Shown here in pieces: positions 1 to 9,654 of a stretch of 64,000 nucleotides of DNA. The DNA is taken from NCBI RefSeq assembly GCF_028618515.1, contig NZ_JAQITB010000007.1, forward strand, positions 1 through 64,000. Reading direction: 5' to 3'. The DNA comes from Bartonella sp. ML69XJBT (lineage in GTDB: Bacteria; Pseudomonadota; Alphaproteobacteria; Rhizobiales; Rhizobiaceae). The notes beneath the pieces were generated by a model. That model was not told where the DNA came from. It ran no database searches and saw nothing but the letters and a program-made list of their open reading frames with translations. Position numbers and translations under genes: made by a program. Positions within the stretch are counted from its first letter, which is position 1; every line of letters begins with the position of its first letter.

Positions 1-169
1 GATAATATTTTTTATTTAAAATCTTAAAAGATATTTTGAAATATTTTTCATTCTATGAATAGTAGTAAATTTAGCATTATCTATTATAATGGATACAATA
101 TATTAAATTTAATTAAATTATTTTTAAAGTAAATTAAAACAATATTTAAATTTTATCTCAAAAAATATG

Positions 170-175
170 TATAAT
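170..175 (+). promoter_or_regulatory. possible -10 box of lexA
   Basis: A perfect TATAAT lies 55 bases before the lexA start codon, in a very AT-rich 230-base leader. No convincing -35 hexamer at the right distance was found. In such AT-rich DNA the match may be chance. No alphaproteobacterial SOS half-site (GTTC or GAAC) occurs anywhere in bases 1-230. Confidence 0.3.
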
Positions 176-230
176 ATTTGCAAATATATTTATTTTTTCT
201 TATTTTGGGTGCTTATGATTGGAATATTGA

Positions 231-944
231 ATGCTAACATGTAAACAATATGAACTACTGTTGTTCATTCATAATCATATGAAAGAAACTGGCATTCCTC
301 CCTCCTTTGATGAAATGAAAATTGCCTTGGAGCTTTCTTCAAAGTCTGGCATTCATAAACTTATGATAGCTTTAGAACAACGAGGTTTTATACGTCGTTT
401 GCCAAATCGAGCCCGCGCAGTTGAGGTGATACGACTTCCCGATAAAATAACATTTAATCTTTCTTTAGCGCGTAAACTTTCTCCCACTATGATAGAGAAA
501 AATAAAAGAAAAATATCAAAAAACTTTACTGATTTTAGTAACTTCGAGGCAGAAGAAAAAAAGAATGTTACTATTCCCATTATGGGCCGCATTTCTGCAA
601 GTATACCTGTCTTTGCTTTATTACAACAAATAGATACGCTTTCTTTACCACAAGATATGATTAACTCAGGTGAGCACTATGCTTTAGAAGTCAGAGATGA
701 TTCTATGATTGAGGCTGGTATTCTTGATAAAGATACTATAATTGTTAAATGCCAAAGTACAGCAACATCAGGTGAAATTGTTGTGGCATTCATCGATAAA
801 GAAGAAGCAACTTTAAAACGTTATCGACGTAAAGGAGCCTTTATTGAGCTAGAATCAGCAAATCCTCACTATGAAACACGCATATATGGATCTGAGCGTG
901 TGCAGATACAAGGTAAACTTATCGGACTTATTCGGAAATATTAA
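231..944 (+). CDS. lexA: LexA repressor (SOS regulator, S24 family)
   Basis: Transcriptional repressor of DNA-damage genes that inactivates itself by RecA-stimulated cleavage. The 237-residue protein has the N-terminal winged helix (about residues 1-65, with the SGIHKL recognition helix and RRLPNRARA) typical of alphaproteobacterial LexA, a variable linker, and a C-terminal S24 peptidase fold. The catalytic pair is Ser158 (in DDSM) and Lys196 (in EATLKRY). The scissile bond, normally Ala-Gly, reads Ala123-Ser124 here, and the residue before DSM is Asp instead of the usual Gly. The linker around residues 70-112 is divergent and lysine-rich. Identity is secure; whether cleavage is as efficient as usual is open. 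Confidence 0.95.
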   Translation: MLTCKQYELLLFIHNHMKETGIPPSFDEMKIALELSSKSGIHKLMIALEQRGFIRRLPNRARAVEVIRLPDKITFNLSLARKLSPTMIEKNKRKISKNFTDFSNFEAEEKKNVTIPIMGRISASIPVFALLQQIDTLSLPQDMINSGEHYALEVRDDSMIEAGILDKDTIIVKCQSTATSGEIVVAFIDKEEATLKRYRRKGAFIELESANPHYETRIYGSERVQIQGKLIGLIRKY

Positions 945-1184
945 AAGATAAAAAACTACTGAGCACGTTCATACATTGACCAAAAAAATAATTTGATACT
1001 TTTGTTATTGTGCCATAATCAGTAACAATACATATTCACTCAATAAATTTTTTGAGCACGAAAACGAATAATTTTCTAATAAATTCTATTGCATATGTAT
1101 TAAAGATAAAGAGCCTTTTCATTCTTTATAGATAGTAAAAACAGTAGATAAAATGTAATCGTTATAAAATTACAGGATTGATCA

Positions 1185-2498
1185 ATGGCAGCACCTCGTA
1201 TTAGCTTTGTTTCCCTCGGATGTCCAAAAGCATTAGTAGATTCTGAGCGAATTATTACCAGACTCCGGTCTGAAGGTTATGAAATTTCACGGAAGCATCA
1301 AGGAGCCGATGTCGTTATTGTAAATACCTGTGGGTTTCTTGATTCTGCTCGAAATGAATCATTAGCCAATATTGATGAAGCTCTCAAAGAAAATGGAAAA
1401 GTTATTGTAACGGGGTGTCTTGGTGCTGATCCTGATGTTATTCGTCAAGCACATCCTCATGTATTAGCCATTACAGGGCCACAAGCCTATGAAAGTGTTA
1501 TAGAAGCTGTTCATACAGCAATTCCCCCAGTTCATGATCCCTTTATTGATTTAGTTCCCCCGCAAGGTATTCGCTTAACACCTCGCCACTATGCTTACTT
1601 AAAAATTTCTGAAGGATGTTCTAATCGATGTAGTTTTTGTATCATCCCTACTCTGCGCGGTAATCTTACTTCACGCCCCATCAATGAAGTTCTTCGTGAA
1701 GCCGAAAAACTTGTACAGGCAGGTGTAAAAGAGCTCTTGGTTATCTCTCAAGATACCAGTGCTTATGGCATTGATCTTAAATATCTCGAAAGTCCTTGGA
1801 AAGATCGCATCGTAAAAACCAAATTTTTTGATCTTTGTCGCGAATTGGGTGATATGGGAATTTGGATACGCATGCACTATGTCTATCCTTATCCTCATGT
1901 GGATGAAGTTATTGAGCTTATGGCTGCAAAAAAAATTCTTCCGTATTTAGATATTCCTTTTCAACATGCATCACAAACTGTTTTACGTAATATGAAACGC
2001 CCTGCTGTTATGGAAAAAACAAATCGTAGAATTGAAAACTGGAGAAAAATTTGTCCAGATCTCACCTTACGATCAACATTTATTGTTGGTTTTCCAGGCG
2101 AAACAAATGAAGATTTTAATATACTCCTCGAATGGCTGGAAGAAGTAAAAATTGAACGTGCTGGATGCTTTAAATATGAAGAAGTAAAAGGCGCTGTCGC
2201 AAATGATTTGGGATTAGAAAATATTTCTGAAGAAGTGAAAGAAAACCGCTGGCATCGCTTTATGGCAAAACAAAAACAAATTTCTACCCATCTTTTAAAG
2301 AAAAAAATCGGAAAAAGACTTCAAATTCTCATTGATGAAAGTCAAGGAAAAATTGCTAAAGGTCGTAGCCAATATGATGCTCCAGAAATAGATGGTGTTG
2401 TACATATATCATCACGACGTCCATTACGTGTCGGTGAATTTGTCACTGTCAAAATCGAAAAGTCAGATGCTTACGATCTCTATGGTATTGCAGTTTAA
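1185..2498 (+). CDS. rimO: Ribosomal protein S12 methylthiotransferase RimO
   Basis: Radical SAM enzyme that adds a methylthio group to a conserved aspartate of ribosomal protein S12. All parts are visible in 437 residues: an N-terminal UPF0004 domain with the three cysteines of the auxiliary iron-sulfur cluster (Cys13, Cys49, Cys78), a radical SAM core with CxxxCxxC at 145-152, and a C-terminal TRAM domain (about 370-437). The start [15 protein letters not shown] is diagnostic for RimO rather than MiaB. It stands alone, about 240 bases after lexA, and converges on ttcA. Full length, no defects seen. Confidence 0.96.
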   Translation: MAAPRISFVSLGCPKALVDSERIITRLRSEGYEISRKHQGADVVIVNTCGFLDSARNESLANIDEALKENGKVIVTGCLGADPDVIRQAHPHVLAITGPQAYESVIEAVHTAIPPVHDPFIDLVPPQGIRLTPRHYAYLKISEGCSNRCSFCIIPTLRGNLTSRPINEVLREAEKLVQAGVKELLVISQDTSAYGIDLKYLESPWKDRIVKTKFFDLCRELGDMGIWIRMHYVYPYPHVDEVIELMAAKKILPYLDIPFQHASQTVLRNMKRPAVMEKTNRRIENWRKICPDLTLRSTFIVGFPGETNEDFNILLEWLEEVKIERAGCFKYEEVKGAVANDLGLENISEEVKENRWHRFMAKQKQISTHLLKKKIGKRLQILIDESQGKIAKGRSQYDAPEIDGVVHISSRRPLRVGEFVTVKIEKSDAYDLYGIAV

Positions 2499-2535
2499 AG
2501 AGAAGGCTAGAGTTATTGTGCTAAAAAAATCAGCT

Positions 2536-3447
2536 TTATAATAAGCTTTTGAAGTCAAAAATATTTTTATCGAGCAAATGACTTGGACGAACATTCGTTA
2601 AAGCACGAATCATAGTGTCTTTACGCCCTGGCATTCTTCTTTCGATATCCTTTAACATTTCTTTCATTGCATTGCGTTGTAAACCATCTTGGCTACCACA
2701 AAGATTGCAGGGAATAATAGGAAATTGCATTGCTTGTGAAAATTTCTCCATATCTTCTTCAGCTGCGTAAACAAGAGGACGCAAAACAAAAAGATCCCCT
2801 TCATCATTCATAAGCTTTCCAGGCATAGCTGCTAATCGGCCTCCATGAAATAAATTCATAAAAAACGTTTCTAAAACATCATCACGATGATGTCCAAGAA
2901 CTAATGCAGAACATCCCTCTTCACGTGCAATACGGTATAAGTTACCACGTCGCAAACGCGAGCAAAGCGAACAATATGTTTGTGTCTCTGCTAGTTTATC
3001 TGTAACAATGGAATAAGTGTCTTGGTACTCAATGCGATATGGAATTTGATAAGAGGTCAAAAAATCTGGAAGAATATGTTTTGGAAAGCCTGGTTGTCCT
3101 TGATCAAGATTACAAGCTAGAATTTCAATAGGCAAAAAACCACGCCACTTTAAATCCAAAAGAAGCGCGAGTAAACCGTAAGAATCTTTTCCACCTGATA
3201 AAGCGATAAGCCATTTTTTTCCTGAAGAAAGCATGGAAAAATCATCTAATGCTTGCCGTATGTGACGTAAAAGTCGTTTACGCAGCTTATTAAACTCTAC
3301 AGTTGAAGGAGCTTTCCTAAATATCGGATGACAATCATCAGCAGCTGGTGATGTGATTTCTCTGGCTAAAAAATCAGTTTTCTCTACATTCTTTTGCATT
3401 GTTTGATATTCGACTGAACTATTATCCATAATATCATAATCCTGCAC
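2536..3447 (-). CDS. ttcA: tRNA 2-thiocytidine(32) synthetase TtcA
   Basis: ATP-dependent enzyme that thiolates cytidine 32 in the anticodon loop of some tRNAs, using an iron-sulfur cluster. The PP-loop SGGKDS is at residues 84-89, and two CxxC pairs lie at Cys159/Cys162 and Cys247/Cys250, the arrangement expected for TtcA. The first 40 or so residues are poorly conserved and the start could be a later Met (for example residue 7 or 17). It converges on rimO with a spacing of about 37 bases. Confidence 0.93.
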   Translation of the reverse strand: MQDYDIMDNSSVEYQTMQKNVEKTDFLAREITSPAADDCHPIFRKAPSTVEFNKLRKRLLRHIRQALDDFSMLSSGKKWLIALSGGKDSYGLLALLLDLKWRGFLPIEILACNLDQGQPGFPKHILPDFLTSYQIPYRIEYQDTYSIVTDKLAETQTYCSLCSRLRRGNLYRIAREEGCSALVLGHHRDDVLETFFMNLFHGGRLAAMPGKLMNDEGDLFVLRPLVYAAEEDMEKFSQAMQFPIIPCNLCGSQDGLQRNAMKEMLKDIERRMPGRKDTMIRALTNVRPSHLLDKNIFDFKSLL

Positions 3448-3688
3448 AATAAAGAGCTTGTTTTATAAGAATGATAGAGAGAAGGACAGAGAGGTTACAC
3501 AGTATAAACCGATACGCCGTGGAGCCGTAAGATGAAAATAAATGGCGCTATAAAAGCCAATTGTTATAAAATATAACAACAAACTTAATATAGCACCATC
3601 CATAAGAATTATTCATTAGCTTTAAGGACTATAAAGCAAATTCCGAGCATATAATCAAAAGCAAAAGAGCAATACTCCCATAAAGAAT

Positions 3689-4306
3689 TTAACGAGAATA
3701 AAACTCAACAACCAAATTGGGTTCCATTTGCACAGCATAAGGAACATCTGCAAAAGCAGGAACACGTGTAAAGGTTGCTTTCATCTGTTTATGATCGGCT
3801 TCAATATATTCAGGCACATCGCGTTCTGCTAACTGCACAGATTCCAACACCAAAACAAGCTGTTTTGACTTCTCACGAACTTCAATAACATCACCTGGTT
3901 TACAACGATATGATTGAATATTTGTACGCCGACCATTAACATTGACATGACCGTGATTGATAAATTGGCGAGAAGCGAAGATGGTTGGCACAAATTTTGC
4001 ACGGTAGACAACAGCATCTAAACGCGATTCCAACAGTCCGATAAGATTTTCACCAGTATCACCACGTCGACGAGCAGCTTCTGCATAAGTTTTACGAAAT
4101 TGCTTTTCTGAGATATCACCGTAAAACCCTTTTAATTTCTGCTTAGCGCGCAACTGCACACCATAATCAGAAAGCTTACCTTTTCGGCGTTGTCCGTGCT
4201 GACCTGGACCATAATCACGACGATTTACAGGAGATTTCGGACGTCCCCAAATGTTTTCCCCCATCCGACGGTCAATTTTATACTTGGTTGTTTCGCGTTT
4301 ACTCAT
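3689..4306 (-). CDS. rpsD: 30S ribosomal protein S4
   Basis: Primary rRNA-binding protein that nucleates assembly of the small-subunit body. The 205-residue protein begins [16 protein letters not shown] and carries the YGxQLRxKQKLKxFYG block and an S4 RNA-binding domain (about 95-160). The open frame extends nine codons further upstream, but the MSKR start matches the family's length and is preceded by a purine-rich AAAAGGAAATGCG stretch. It is monocistronic here, away from the large ribosomal protein clusters, as is usual in alphaproteobacteria. Confidence 0.96.
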   Translation of the reverse strand: MSKRETTKYKIDRRMGENIWGRPKSPVNRRDYGPGQHGQRRKGKLSDYGVQLRAKQKLKGFYGDISEKQFRKTYAEAARRRGDTGENLIGLLESRLDAVVYRAKFVPTIFASRQFINHGHVNVNGRRTNIQSYRCKPGDVIEVREKSKQLVLVLESVQLAERDVPEYIEADHKQMKATFTRVPAFADVPYAVQMEPNLVVEFYSR

Positions 4307-4489
4307 CGCATTTCCTTTTAAAATAGAAAACAAGATCTCATATAAGATCTCAAGGAAACGCGCCCTCCTCTGCCTTCAAATAAAAGACTGACAGGACATC
4401 TTTAACATTAAATATGCAAAGTTACCCACGGGACACGTCAATTCATACGCTTTTCTCAAGAGAAAAAGCTAAAAGAACTTCTATTAATC

Positions 4490-5302
4490 TTACACCCCAA
4501 AGTCAACTCCTTTCATGATATTTAAGCAAAATCTTTGTAACAAGCGCTCTGTTGAAGATGTTATATTTTGCGATGTAAATAAAGCAAAGTCTTTATGTTT
4601 CTTTATATTTTGGGGATCTACTCTTTTCGGTAGTAATGATCTTGTGTGTTTGGCGATAGCTTTTGTTGGATCAATCCATTTAACTGGCCATAACGCTTGT
4701 TCACGAAAAAAATTAATCAAAAAAGGATAATGCGTACAAGCTAAAACAATAATATCAGTATATTTGCCATTTTTCTCAACAAAGCACGGAAGGATTTCAT
4801 GGCGTAATTCTTTCAAGTCTATAGGCTTTCCACGTAAATAATCTTCGGCAAATCCAGCAAGTTTTTCACTTCCAACAAGCTGAACATGACATTGAGCAGC
4901 AAAAGAATTGATTAATTCATGTGTATAAGCACGTTTAACTGTTCCAGGAGTAGCTAATACTGAAATAAAACCAGATTTTGTTTGTTCAGCTGCTGATTTA
5001 ATTGCAGGAACCGTTCCTACAAAAAGAATATGGGGAAATTTTTCACGTAAATCTGTCAACATGAGTGTAGAAACAGTATTGCAAGCAATGACACATAGGA
5101 CAGGATTGTAGAGTACTAAAAGATTTGTAAAAACCTTTAAAATTCGACTTTTCAAAACATTTTCTTCCCAATTTCCATAAGGAAATCCAGCATCATCAGC
5201 AACATAAATAAATTGCATTTCAGGAACAAGGACACGCACTTCCCTCAACACTGTTAAACCGCCAATGCCACTATCAAAGAAAAGAACAGGGCGCTTATCC
5301 AT
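4490..5302 (-). CDS. murI: Glutamate racemase MurI
   Basis: Makes D-glutamate for peptidoglycan from L-glutamate. The 270-residue protein has the N-terminal DSGIGGLTVL motif and the two catalytic cysteines, Cys74 in IACNTVST and Cys189 in LACTHYPFL. Its start overlaps the end of the upstream RNA methyltransferase gene by 8 bases, so the two are probably co-transcribed and translationally coupled. Complete. Confidence 0.95.
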   Translation of the reverse strand: MDKRPVLFFDSGIGGLTVLREVRVLVPEMQFIYVADDAGFPYGNWEENVLKSRILKVFTNLLVLYNPVLCVIACNTVSTLMLTDLREKFPHILFVGTVPAIKSAAEQTKSGFISVLATPGTVKRAYTHELINSFAAQCHVQLVGSEKLAGFAEDYLRGKPIDLKELRHEILPCFVEKNGKYTDIIVLACTHYPFLINFFREQALWPVKWIDPTKAIAKHTRSLLPKRVDPQNIKKHKDFALFTSQNITSSTERLLQRFCLNIMKGVDFGV

Positions 5303-6134
5303 CCGTTTTCACACCTGTTTTTAATTTTGTACGTTGACGCTCTAAGGGTGCACCGCTTCCTCGTGGAAATTGAGGAGAAAAATGATCCAATGAAGAGATA
5401 ATTCCTCGTAGCAAGCGAACCTCAGATTCACTAAAATGAGCACGTGTAAAAACAGAACGCAGATTCGCAAGCATAACCTCTTTACGTTCTCGAGGCCTAA
5501 AATATCCACGAACATCCAAAGCTTCTTCTAATTGAGATAAAAAACCATGAAACGTTGCTTTATTTGCTGGCTCCATCTTTGCGGCACGAAAAGCCGTATC
5601 GCTCACATTTTCCAAACCTGATTTCATCCATTCATAAGACATAAGTAAAACTGCTTGGGCAATATTGAGGGATGCAAAAGCAGGATTAACTGGAAAAGTA
5701 ATAATTTCATCAACAAGACTGATTTCATCATTTTCTAATCCCCACCTCTCTCTTCCAAATAAAATACCCGTTTTATGCCCAAGACTCTCGCTATGACGTA
5801 ACAAATACGCTGCTTCAACGGCACTTTTTACCGGTTTAAAACCACATCTTTCACGTGCTGTTGTAGCAAAAACATAGTGCAAGTCTGCAATCGCATCAGA
5901 CAATCTATCAAAAACAACTGTATCATTAATAACATGATCGGCTTTACTTGCTGCCGATCTGGCTTTTTCATTTGGAAATGTTTCTCGAGGTTTGACTAAC
6001 CGAAGCTTAGAGAGCCCAAAATTTGCCATTGCCCTTGCCACCATACCAATATTCTCAGGTAGCTGCGGTTCAACTAAAATAATCATTGGCCCATTTGTTA
6101 AATTCTCACGATTCTTATTGGTTCCAGCCATCAA
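5295..6134 (-). CDS. TrmJ-like tRNA/rRNA 2'-O-methyltransferase (SPOUT family)
   Basis: S-adenosylmethionine-dependent SPOUT enzyme, probably methylating a ribose in the tRNA anticodon loop (position 32 in characterised TrmJ). Family signatures are visible: ILVEPQLPENIGMVARAMANFG near the N-terminus, GILFGRERWGLENDE in the middle, and the knot motif NPAFASLNIAQAV, followed by a C-terminal helical extension. 279 residues. It is the first gene of a pair with murI. The exact nucleotide target cannot be read from sequence, so no symbol is assigned. Confidence 0.87.
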   Translation of the reverse strand: MMAGTNKNRENLTNGPMIILVEPQLPENIGMVARAMANFGLSKLRLVKPRETFPNEKARSAASKADHVINDTVVFDRLSDAIADLHYVFATTARERCGFKPVKSAVEAAYLLRHSESLGHKTGILFGRERWGLENDEISLVDEIITFPVNPAFASLNIAQAVLLMSYEWMKSGLENVSDTAFRAAKMEPANKATFHGFLSQLEEALDVRGYFRPRERKEVMLANLRSVFTRAHFSESEVRLLRGIISSLDHFSPQFPRGSGAPLERQRTKLKTGVKTDG

Positions 6135-6447
6135 TCTTACCTAATTCTATGCATTATCTTCCTAGAGTCGACTTTTTTCAATGCAACCTTTTAGAAGGAA
6201 TATTCCAAGAGATAACCTTATCTCATAACAAATTGCGGTCAATATTATCTTTTCACGCAGAGTTTATGATGAAAAGGATTAATAATGAATTGTGCAAATA
6301 AAAACAAACTTTGTTTTTTAGATCTTAAACTAGTTATGTAAGCTGCTGTAAGGCTAGAGGTACACTATTTAATGCATTTAACGCGCTATAACATTTCTAA
6401 ATCATAATTTAAGTTGAATTATAAAATTATGCATTCTAAAAAAAAAT
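6135..6447. other. intergenic region between divergent genes
   Basis: Spacer of 313 bases between the divergently transcribed methyltransferase gene and sfsA. It must carry both promoters. It contains an AT-only inverted repeat (AAAACAAA / TTTGTTTT) near 6303-6319 that is too weak to call a terminator. A short open frame across this region has no codon structure worth annotating. Confidence 0.5.
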
Positions 6448-7164
6448 ATGCTCTTTATTCCCAAACTTTTTCCTGCAAAACTTATCCGTCGTTATAAGCG
6501 TTTTCTTGCTGATGTTAAATGGGATGATCAACAGATTTTCACGGTATCTGTCCCTAATACAGGATCAATGCTTGGGTTAACAACGCAAAACTCTAATATT
6601 TGGCTTTCATATCATAGCAATTCCAAACGAAAATACGCATATCGATTAGAAATTGTTGAGGCAAATAATACTCTCGTTGGTATCAATACAACTTTACCCA
6701 ACAAACTTGCATTAGAAGCAATTCAAAAAGGATTACTACCCGAATTAAGCGCATATAAAACAATTTTGAAGGAACAATGTTATGGGACGCAATCACGGAT
6801 TGATTTTCTGTTGCGTGATGGCATCCTTCCTGACTGTTATCTAGAAGTTAAAAATGTCCATTTTATCCGCCAAAAAGGATTAGCAGAATTTCCTGATACC
6901 GTAACAAAACGTGGTACACGTCATCTTGAAGAACTCATAAAAGTTGTGCAACAAGGAAAACGAGCCGCTATGCTTTATGTAATTCAACGGGAAGATTGCT
7001 CAGCTTTTGCAATCTGTCATGACCTTGATCCAACCTATGGACGTAAATTTGAGTTAGCATTAAAATCAGGGGTAGAATTTTATGCCGTAAAATGCCACGT
7101 AAGTGTAGAAGGTATTTTTCCGATTCATCGAGTGAAAATAGAAAACAGAAAAAACAATGACTGA
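6448..7164 (+). CDS. sfsA: SfsA family protein (sugar fermentation stimulation protein homologue)
   Basis: Member of the SfsA/PF03749 family, which combines an OB-like N-terminal part with a restriction-endonuclease-like nuclease fold. Its cellular role is still poorly defined despite the historical name. Visible marks are VPNTGSMLGL, the RIDFLL...CYLEVKNV block with the Asp and Glu-x-Lys expected of a PD-(D/E)XK site, FPDTVTKRGTRHLEEL, and a C-terminal PTYGRKF. 238 residues, typical. Its end overlaps the map start by 8 bases. Confidence 0.92.
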   Translation: MLFIPKLFPAKLIRRYKRFLADVKWDDQQIFTVSVPNTGSMLGLTTQNSNIWLSYHSNSKRKYAYRLEIVEANNTLVGINTTLPNKLALEAIQKGLLPELSAYKTILKEQCYGTQSRIDFLLRDGILPDCYLEVKNVHFIRQKGLAEFPDTVTKRGTRHLEELIKVVQQGKRAAMLYVIQREDCSAFAICHDLDPTYGRKFELALKSGVEFYAVKCHVSVEGIFPIHRVKIENRKNND

Positions 7165-7987
7165 TTATATTGAATATAATAAAATGCCCTTAAAATTTAA
7201 CGGGCAAATCCGCATTTTTGATGAGCATGCTTTTACGAAAATGCGTGAAGTTGGTCGTATTGCTGCAGAATGCCTCGATGCACTCACGGATGTTATTAAA
7301 CCAGGTGTCACCACGCAAGAAATTGATGATTTTGTATTTATTTTTGGTGCCAAGCGTGGTGCTCTTCCTGCTGATCTAAATTATCATGGATATGGCCATT
7401 CATGCTGTACATCCATCAATCACGTTGTATGCCATGGTATTCCCAATAAAAGACCTTTGCAAGAAGGTGATATCGTTAATGTTGATGTGACTTTTATTCT
7501 CGATGGTTGGCATGGAGATTCAAGCCGTATGTATCCCGTTGGAAAAATCAGACGTGCTGCGGAACGCCTGCTCAAAATAACCCATGAAAGTCTTATGAGG
7601 GGAATTTCGGTAGTCAAACCTGGTGCAACAACAGGTGATATTGGCGCAGCTATTCAACACTATGCAGAATCGGAACGGTGCTCAGTTGTAAGAGATTTCT
7701 GCGGACATGGAATCGGTCAGCTTTTTCATGATGCACCTAATATTCTCCATTATGGAAATCCTGGTGAAGGAATAGAACTAAAACAAGGTATGATGTTTAC
7801 GATTGAGCCAATGATTAATCTTGGAAAGCCCCAAGTTAAGATTCTCTCTGATGGCTGGACTGCTGTTACACGTGATAGATCTCTTAGTGCACAGTACGAA
7901 CATACAATTGGTGTAACACATGAAGGGTGCGAAATTTTTACACAATCTCCTAAAAATATTTTTTATATTCCAAGCTCAAGTAGTTAA
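7157..7987 (+). CDS. map: Methionine aminopeptidase, type I
   Basis: Removes the initiator methionine from nascent proteins. The pita-bread fold's metal ligands are all present: Asp110, Asp121, His184, Glu217 and Glu248, with the substrate-contacting His93 in CHGIPN. 276 residues. The N-terminal 16-20 residues before the conserved core are slightly long, and an internal Met at position 10 could be the start; the 8-base overlap with sfsA suggests coupling. The C-terminus carries a short unconserved tail. Confidence 0.95.
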   Translation: MTDYIEYNKMPLKFNGQIRIFDEHAFTKMREVGRIAAECLDALTDVIKPGVTTQEIDDFVFIFGAKRGALPADLNYHGYGHSCCTSINHVVCHGIPNKRPLQEGDIVNVDVTFILDGWHGDSSRMYPVGKIRRAAERLLKITHESLMRGISVVKPGATTGDIGAAIQHYAESERCSVVRDFCGHGIGQLFHDAPNILHYGNPGEGIELKQGMMFTIEPMINLGKPQVKILSDGWTAVTRDRSLSAQYEHTIGVTHEGCEIFTQSPKNIFYIPSSSS

Positions 7988-8004
7988 ATAAATGTAGAAA
8001 TATC

Positions 8005-8799
8005 ATGGCTAGAAAAATCACGAAAAAGGGAGACAACCAAGGTGACCACTTTGCACTGACATCAAATTCCCCACTTAGTCCAATAGCAGAAATAAAAAGT
8101 AAAAAGCTTCAGAAAAACTCACAGATACATAAGCATTATCAAGGACATCGTGAACGTCTTCGCAAACGCTATTTAAAATCAAAAGGAAATGCAATTGAAG
8201 ATTATGAATATCTTGAATTACTCCTTTTCCGTACGATACCTCGAGCAAATACAAAGCCAATAGCTAAAAACTTAATAGCGCGGTTTGGCTCATTAGCAGA
8301 CGTATTGGGGGCTGATATTCACCGACTTCAAGAGATTCCAGGCTGTGGTCCAGCAACTGCAATTGACTTAAAAATTATTTCAGATGTTGCTGGACGCCTT
8401 GCTCGTGCAGAATTGTTTAAACGTGATATTTTTTCATCATGGGATAAAGTACTAGCTTATTGTAAAGCTGTTATGGCTCACGAAACACGCGAACAATTTC
8501 GTATCTTATTTCTTGATAAAAAAAACGGTCTACTTGCTGATGAAGTGCAACAAACTGGAACTATTGATCACACGCCCGTTTATCCACGTGAAGTTATCTC
8601 TCGCGCTTTAGAATTGTCCGCATCAAGTCTTATTCTCGTACATAATCATCCTTCTGGCGATGCAACCCCCTCTAAAGCAGATATAACAATGACATATATG
8701 TTAAAAGATGCAGCAAATGCACTAGGCATTACTATTCATGACCATCTTATTATAGCACGAAACGAATACACAAGCTTTAAAGCGTTAAAAATCATATGA
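8005..8799 (+). CDS. radC: RadC family protein (JAMM/MPN domain)
   Basis: The 264-residue protein has a helix-hairpin-helix stretch (about 105-135, IPGCGPATA) followed by an MPN+/JAMM metalloprotease-like domain with the HxHPSGD...D motif (His213, His215, Asp226). The name 'DNA repair protein RadC' is historical and the biochemical role is unsettled. The N-terminal 40 residues are basic and variable. It lies 17 bases downstream of map and is probably read from the same transcript as sfsA and map. Confidence 0.93.
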   Translation: MARKITKKGDNQGDHFALTSNSPLSPIAEIKSKKLQKNSQIHKHYQGHRERLRKRYLKSKGNAIEDYEYLELLLFRTIPRANTKPIAKNLIARFGSLADVLGADIHRLQEIPGCGPATAIDLKIISDVAGRLARAELFKRDIFSSWDKVLAYCKAVMAHETREQFRILFLDKKNGLLADEVQQTGTIDHTPVYPREVISRALELSASSLILVHNHPSGDATPSKADITMTYMLKDAANALGITIHDHLIIARNEYTSFKALKII

Positions 8800-8845
8800 A
8801 GCATATTAAATTGAAGAGAAATTCCCCCCAATTATTCATGAGGAA

Positions 8846-9058
8846 TTAATTTCCTAAATCAATATCTAATATAGCCATTGAGAAATTGTAGGATAGTTCA
8901 TCCTCATCTTCATCTCGATAGATAATACCTAAAAACTCATTCCCAATATAAACCTCACAAGAATCATCCTTTTTAGGCCGTGCTTTCACTTGCAATGCTG
9001 AATTTTGGAATATATTTTTAAAATAACTATCAAGTTTTTTTATTTCATCAGCATTCAC
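8846..9058 (-). CDS. DUF3126 family protein
   Basis: A 70-residue acidic protein that matches the small alphaproteobacterial DUF3126 family: an N-terminal amphipathic helix (ADEIKKLDSYFKNIF), a central VKARPKKDDSCEVYIGNEFLG segment and an acidic tail ending in FSMAILDIDL. No function is known for the family. It is a single gene convergent with radC. Confidence 0.8.
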   Translation of the reverse strand: MNADEIKKLDSYFKNIFQNSALQVKARPKKDDSCEVYIGNEFLGIIYRDEDEDELSYNFSMAILDIDLGN

Positions 9059-9654
9059 TATGCTCTCCTGTCTTTTGAGACTCTTAAATTAAATCCTGAA
9101 GGGCAAATAAGGCACTCCTAAGATTCTGTAAAGATAGTAAATCTCAGTTTCCATTTTTATTTATATTACCTATAGTCACAATAGCACTATCTTAACACAT
9201 TGACGAAAGCACCTTTACTAAAAGGTGTTTTGCACTGTTAAATATAACCGTATAGATTGAAAAGTAAAAAAATAGTTAGAAATTCATAAATTTTAAATAT
9301 TTTTTATCTTATCCCCAATTTCAACACCTGTGTTTACAAGCATATTTGGTCAAAACATGAATTGGGAACGTATAATTTTTTCCTATTAAAAAGAGATCTT
9401 CTAAAACAAAAGCACTTTCCTCCTTATTATAATAATTAAACAAATTCTCCTTAACTACTTTCTAGATAAAAATCAGTTAAATCCCTAAAAGGAAGCCTTA
9501 TTTCTTTATAGAGATATAAAATACATTCATAAAATTTAATTGTTATTCTTACAGTTTTTCATAAAAATTCACACCACAAATAGCCAAACTTTCAGACAAG
9601 CTTTTTGCCTCATCCAAGATAAAAAACATGAGACATTTTTATGAACTCTAAAGC
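9059..9654. other. 596-base intergenic region with one strong hairpin
   Basis: AT-rich spacer between two leftward genes. No open frame of coding character was found on either strand. Apart from the terminator-like hairpin at 9210-9231, it should contain the promoter of the DUF3126 gene and the 3' end of the hydrolase transcript. Confidence 0.5.
9210..9231 (+). terminator. terminator-like hairpin followed by TTTT
   Basis: Perfect 7-base stem CACCTTT / AAAGGTG with a 4-base loop (ACTA), followed by TTTT on the plus strand. The orientation fits a rightward transcript, but no rightward gene lies between radC and this point; radC is 400 bases away with an opposing gene in between. It could end a small RNA or a lost gene. 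Confidence 0.5.

Noticed and set aside
6303-6319. AT-only hairpin upstream of sfsA as a terminator
   Set aside because: The stem has almost no G-C pairs and lies between divergent starts, where a terminator is not expected.
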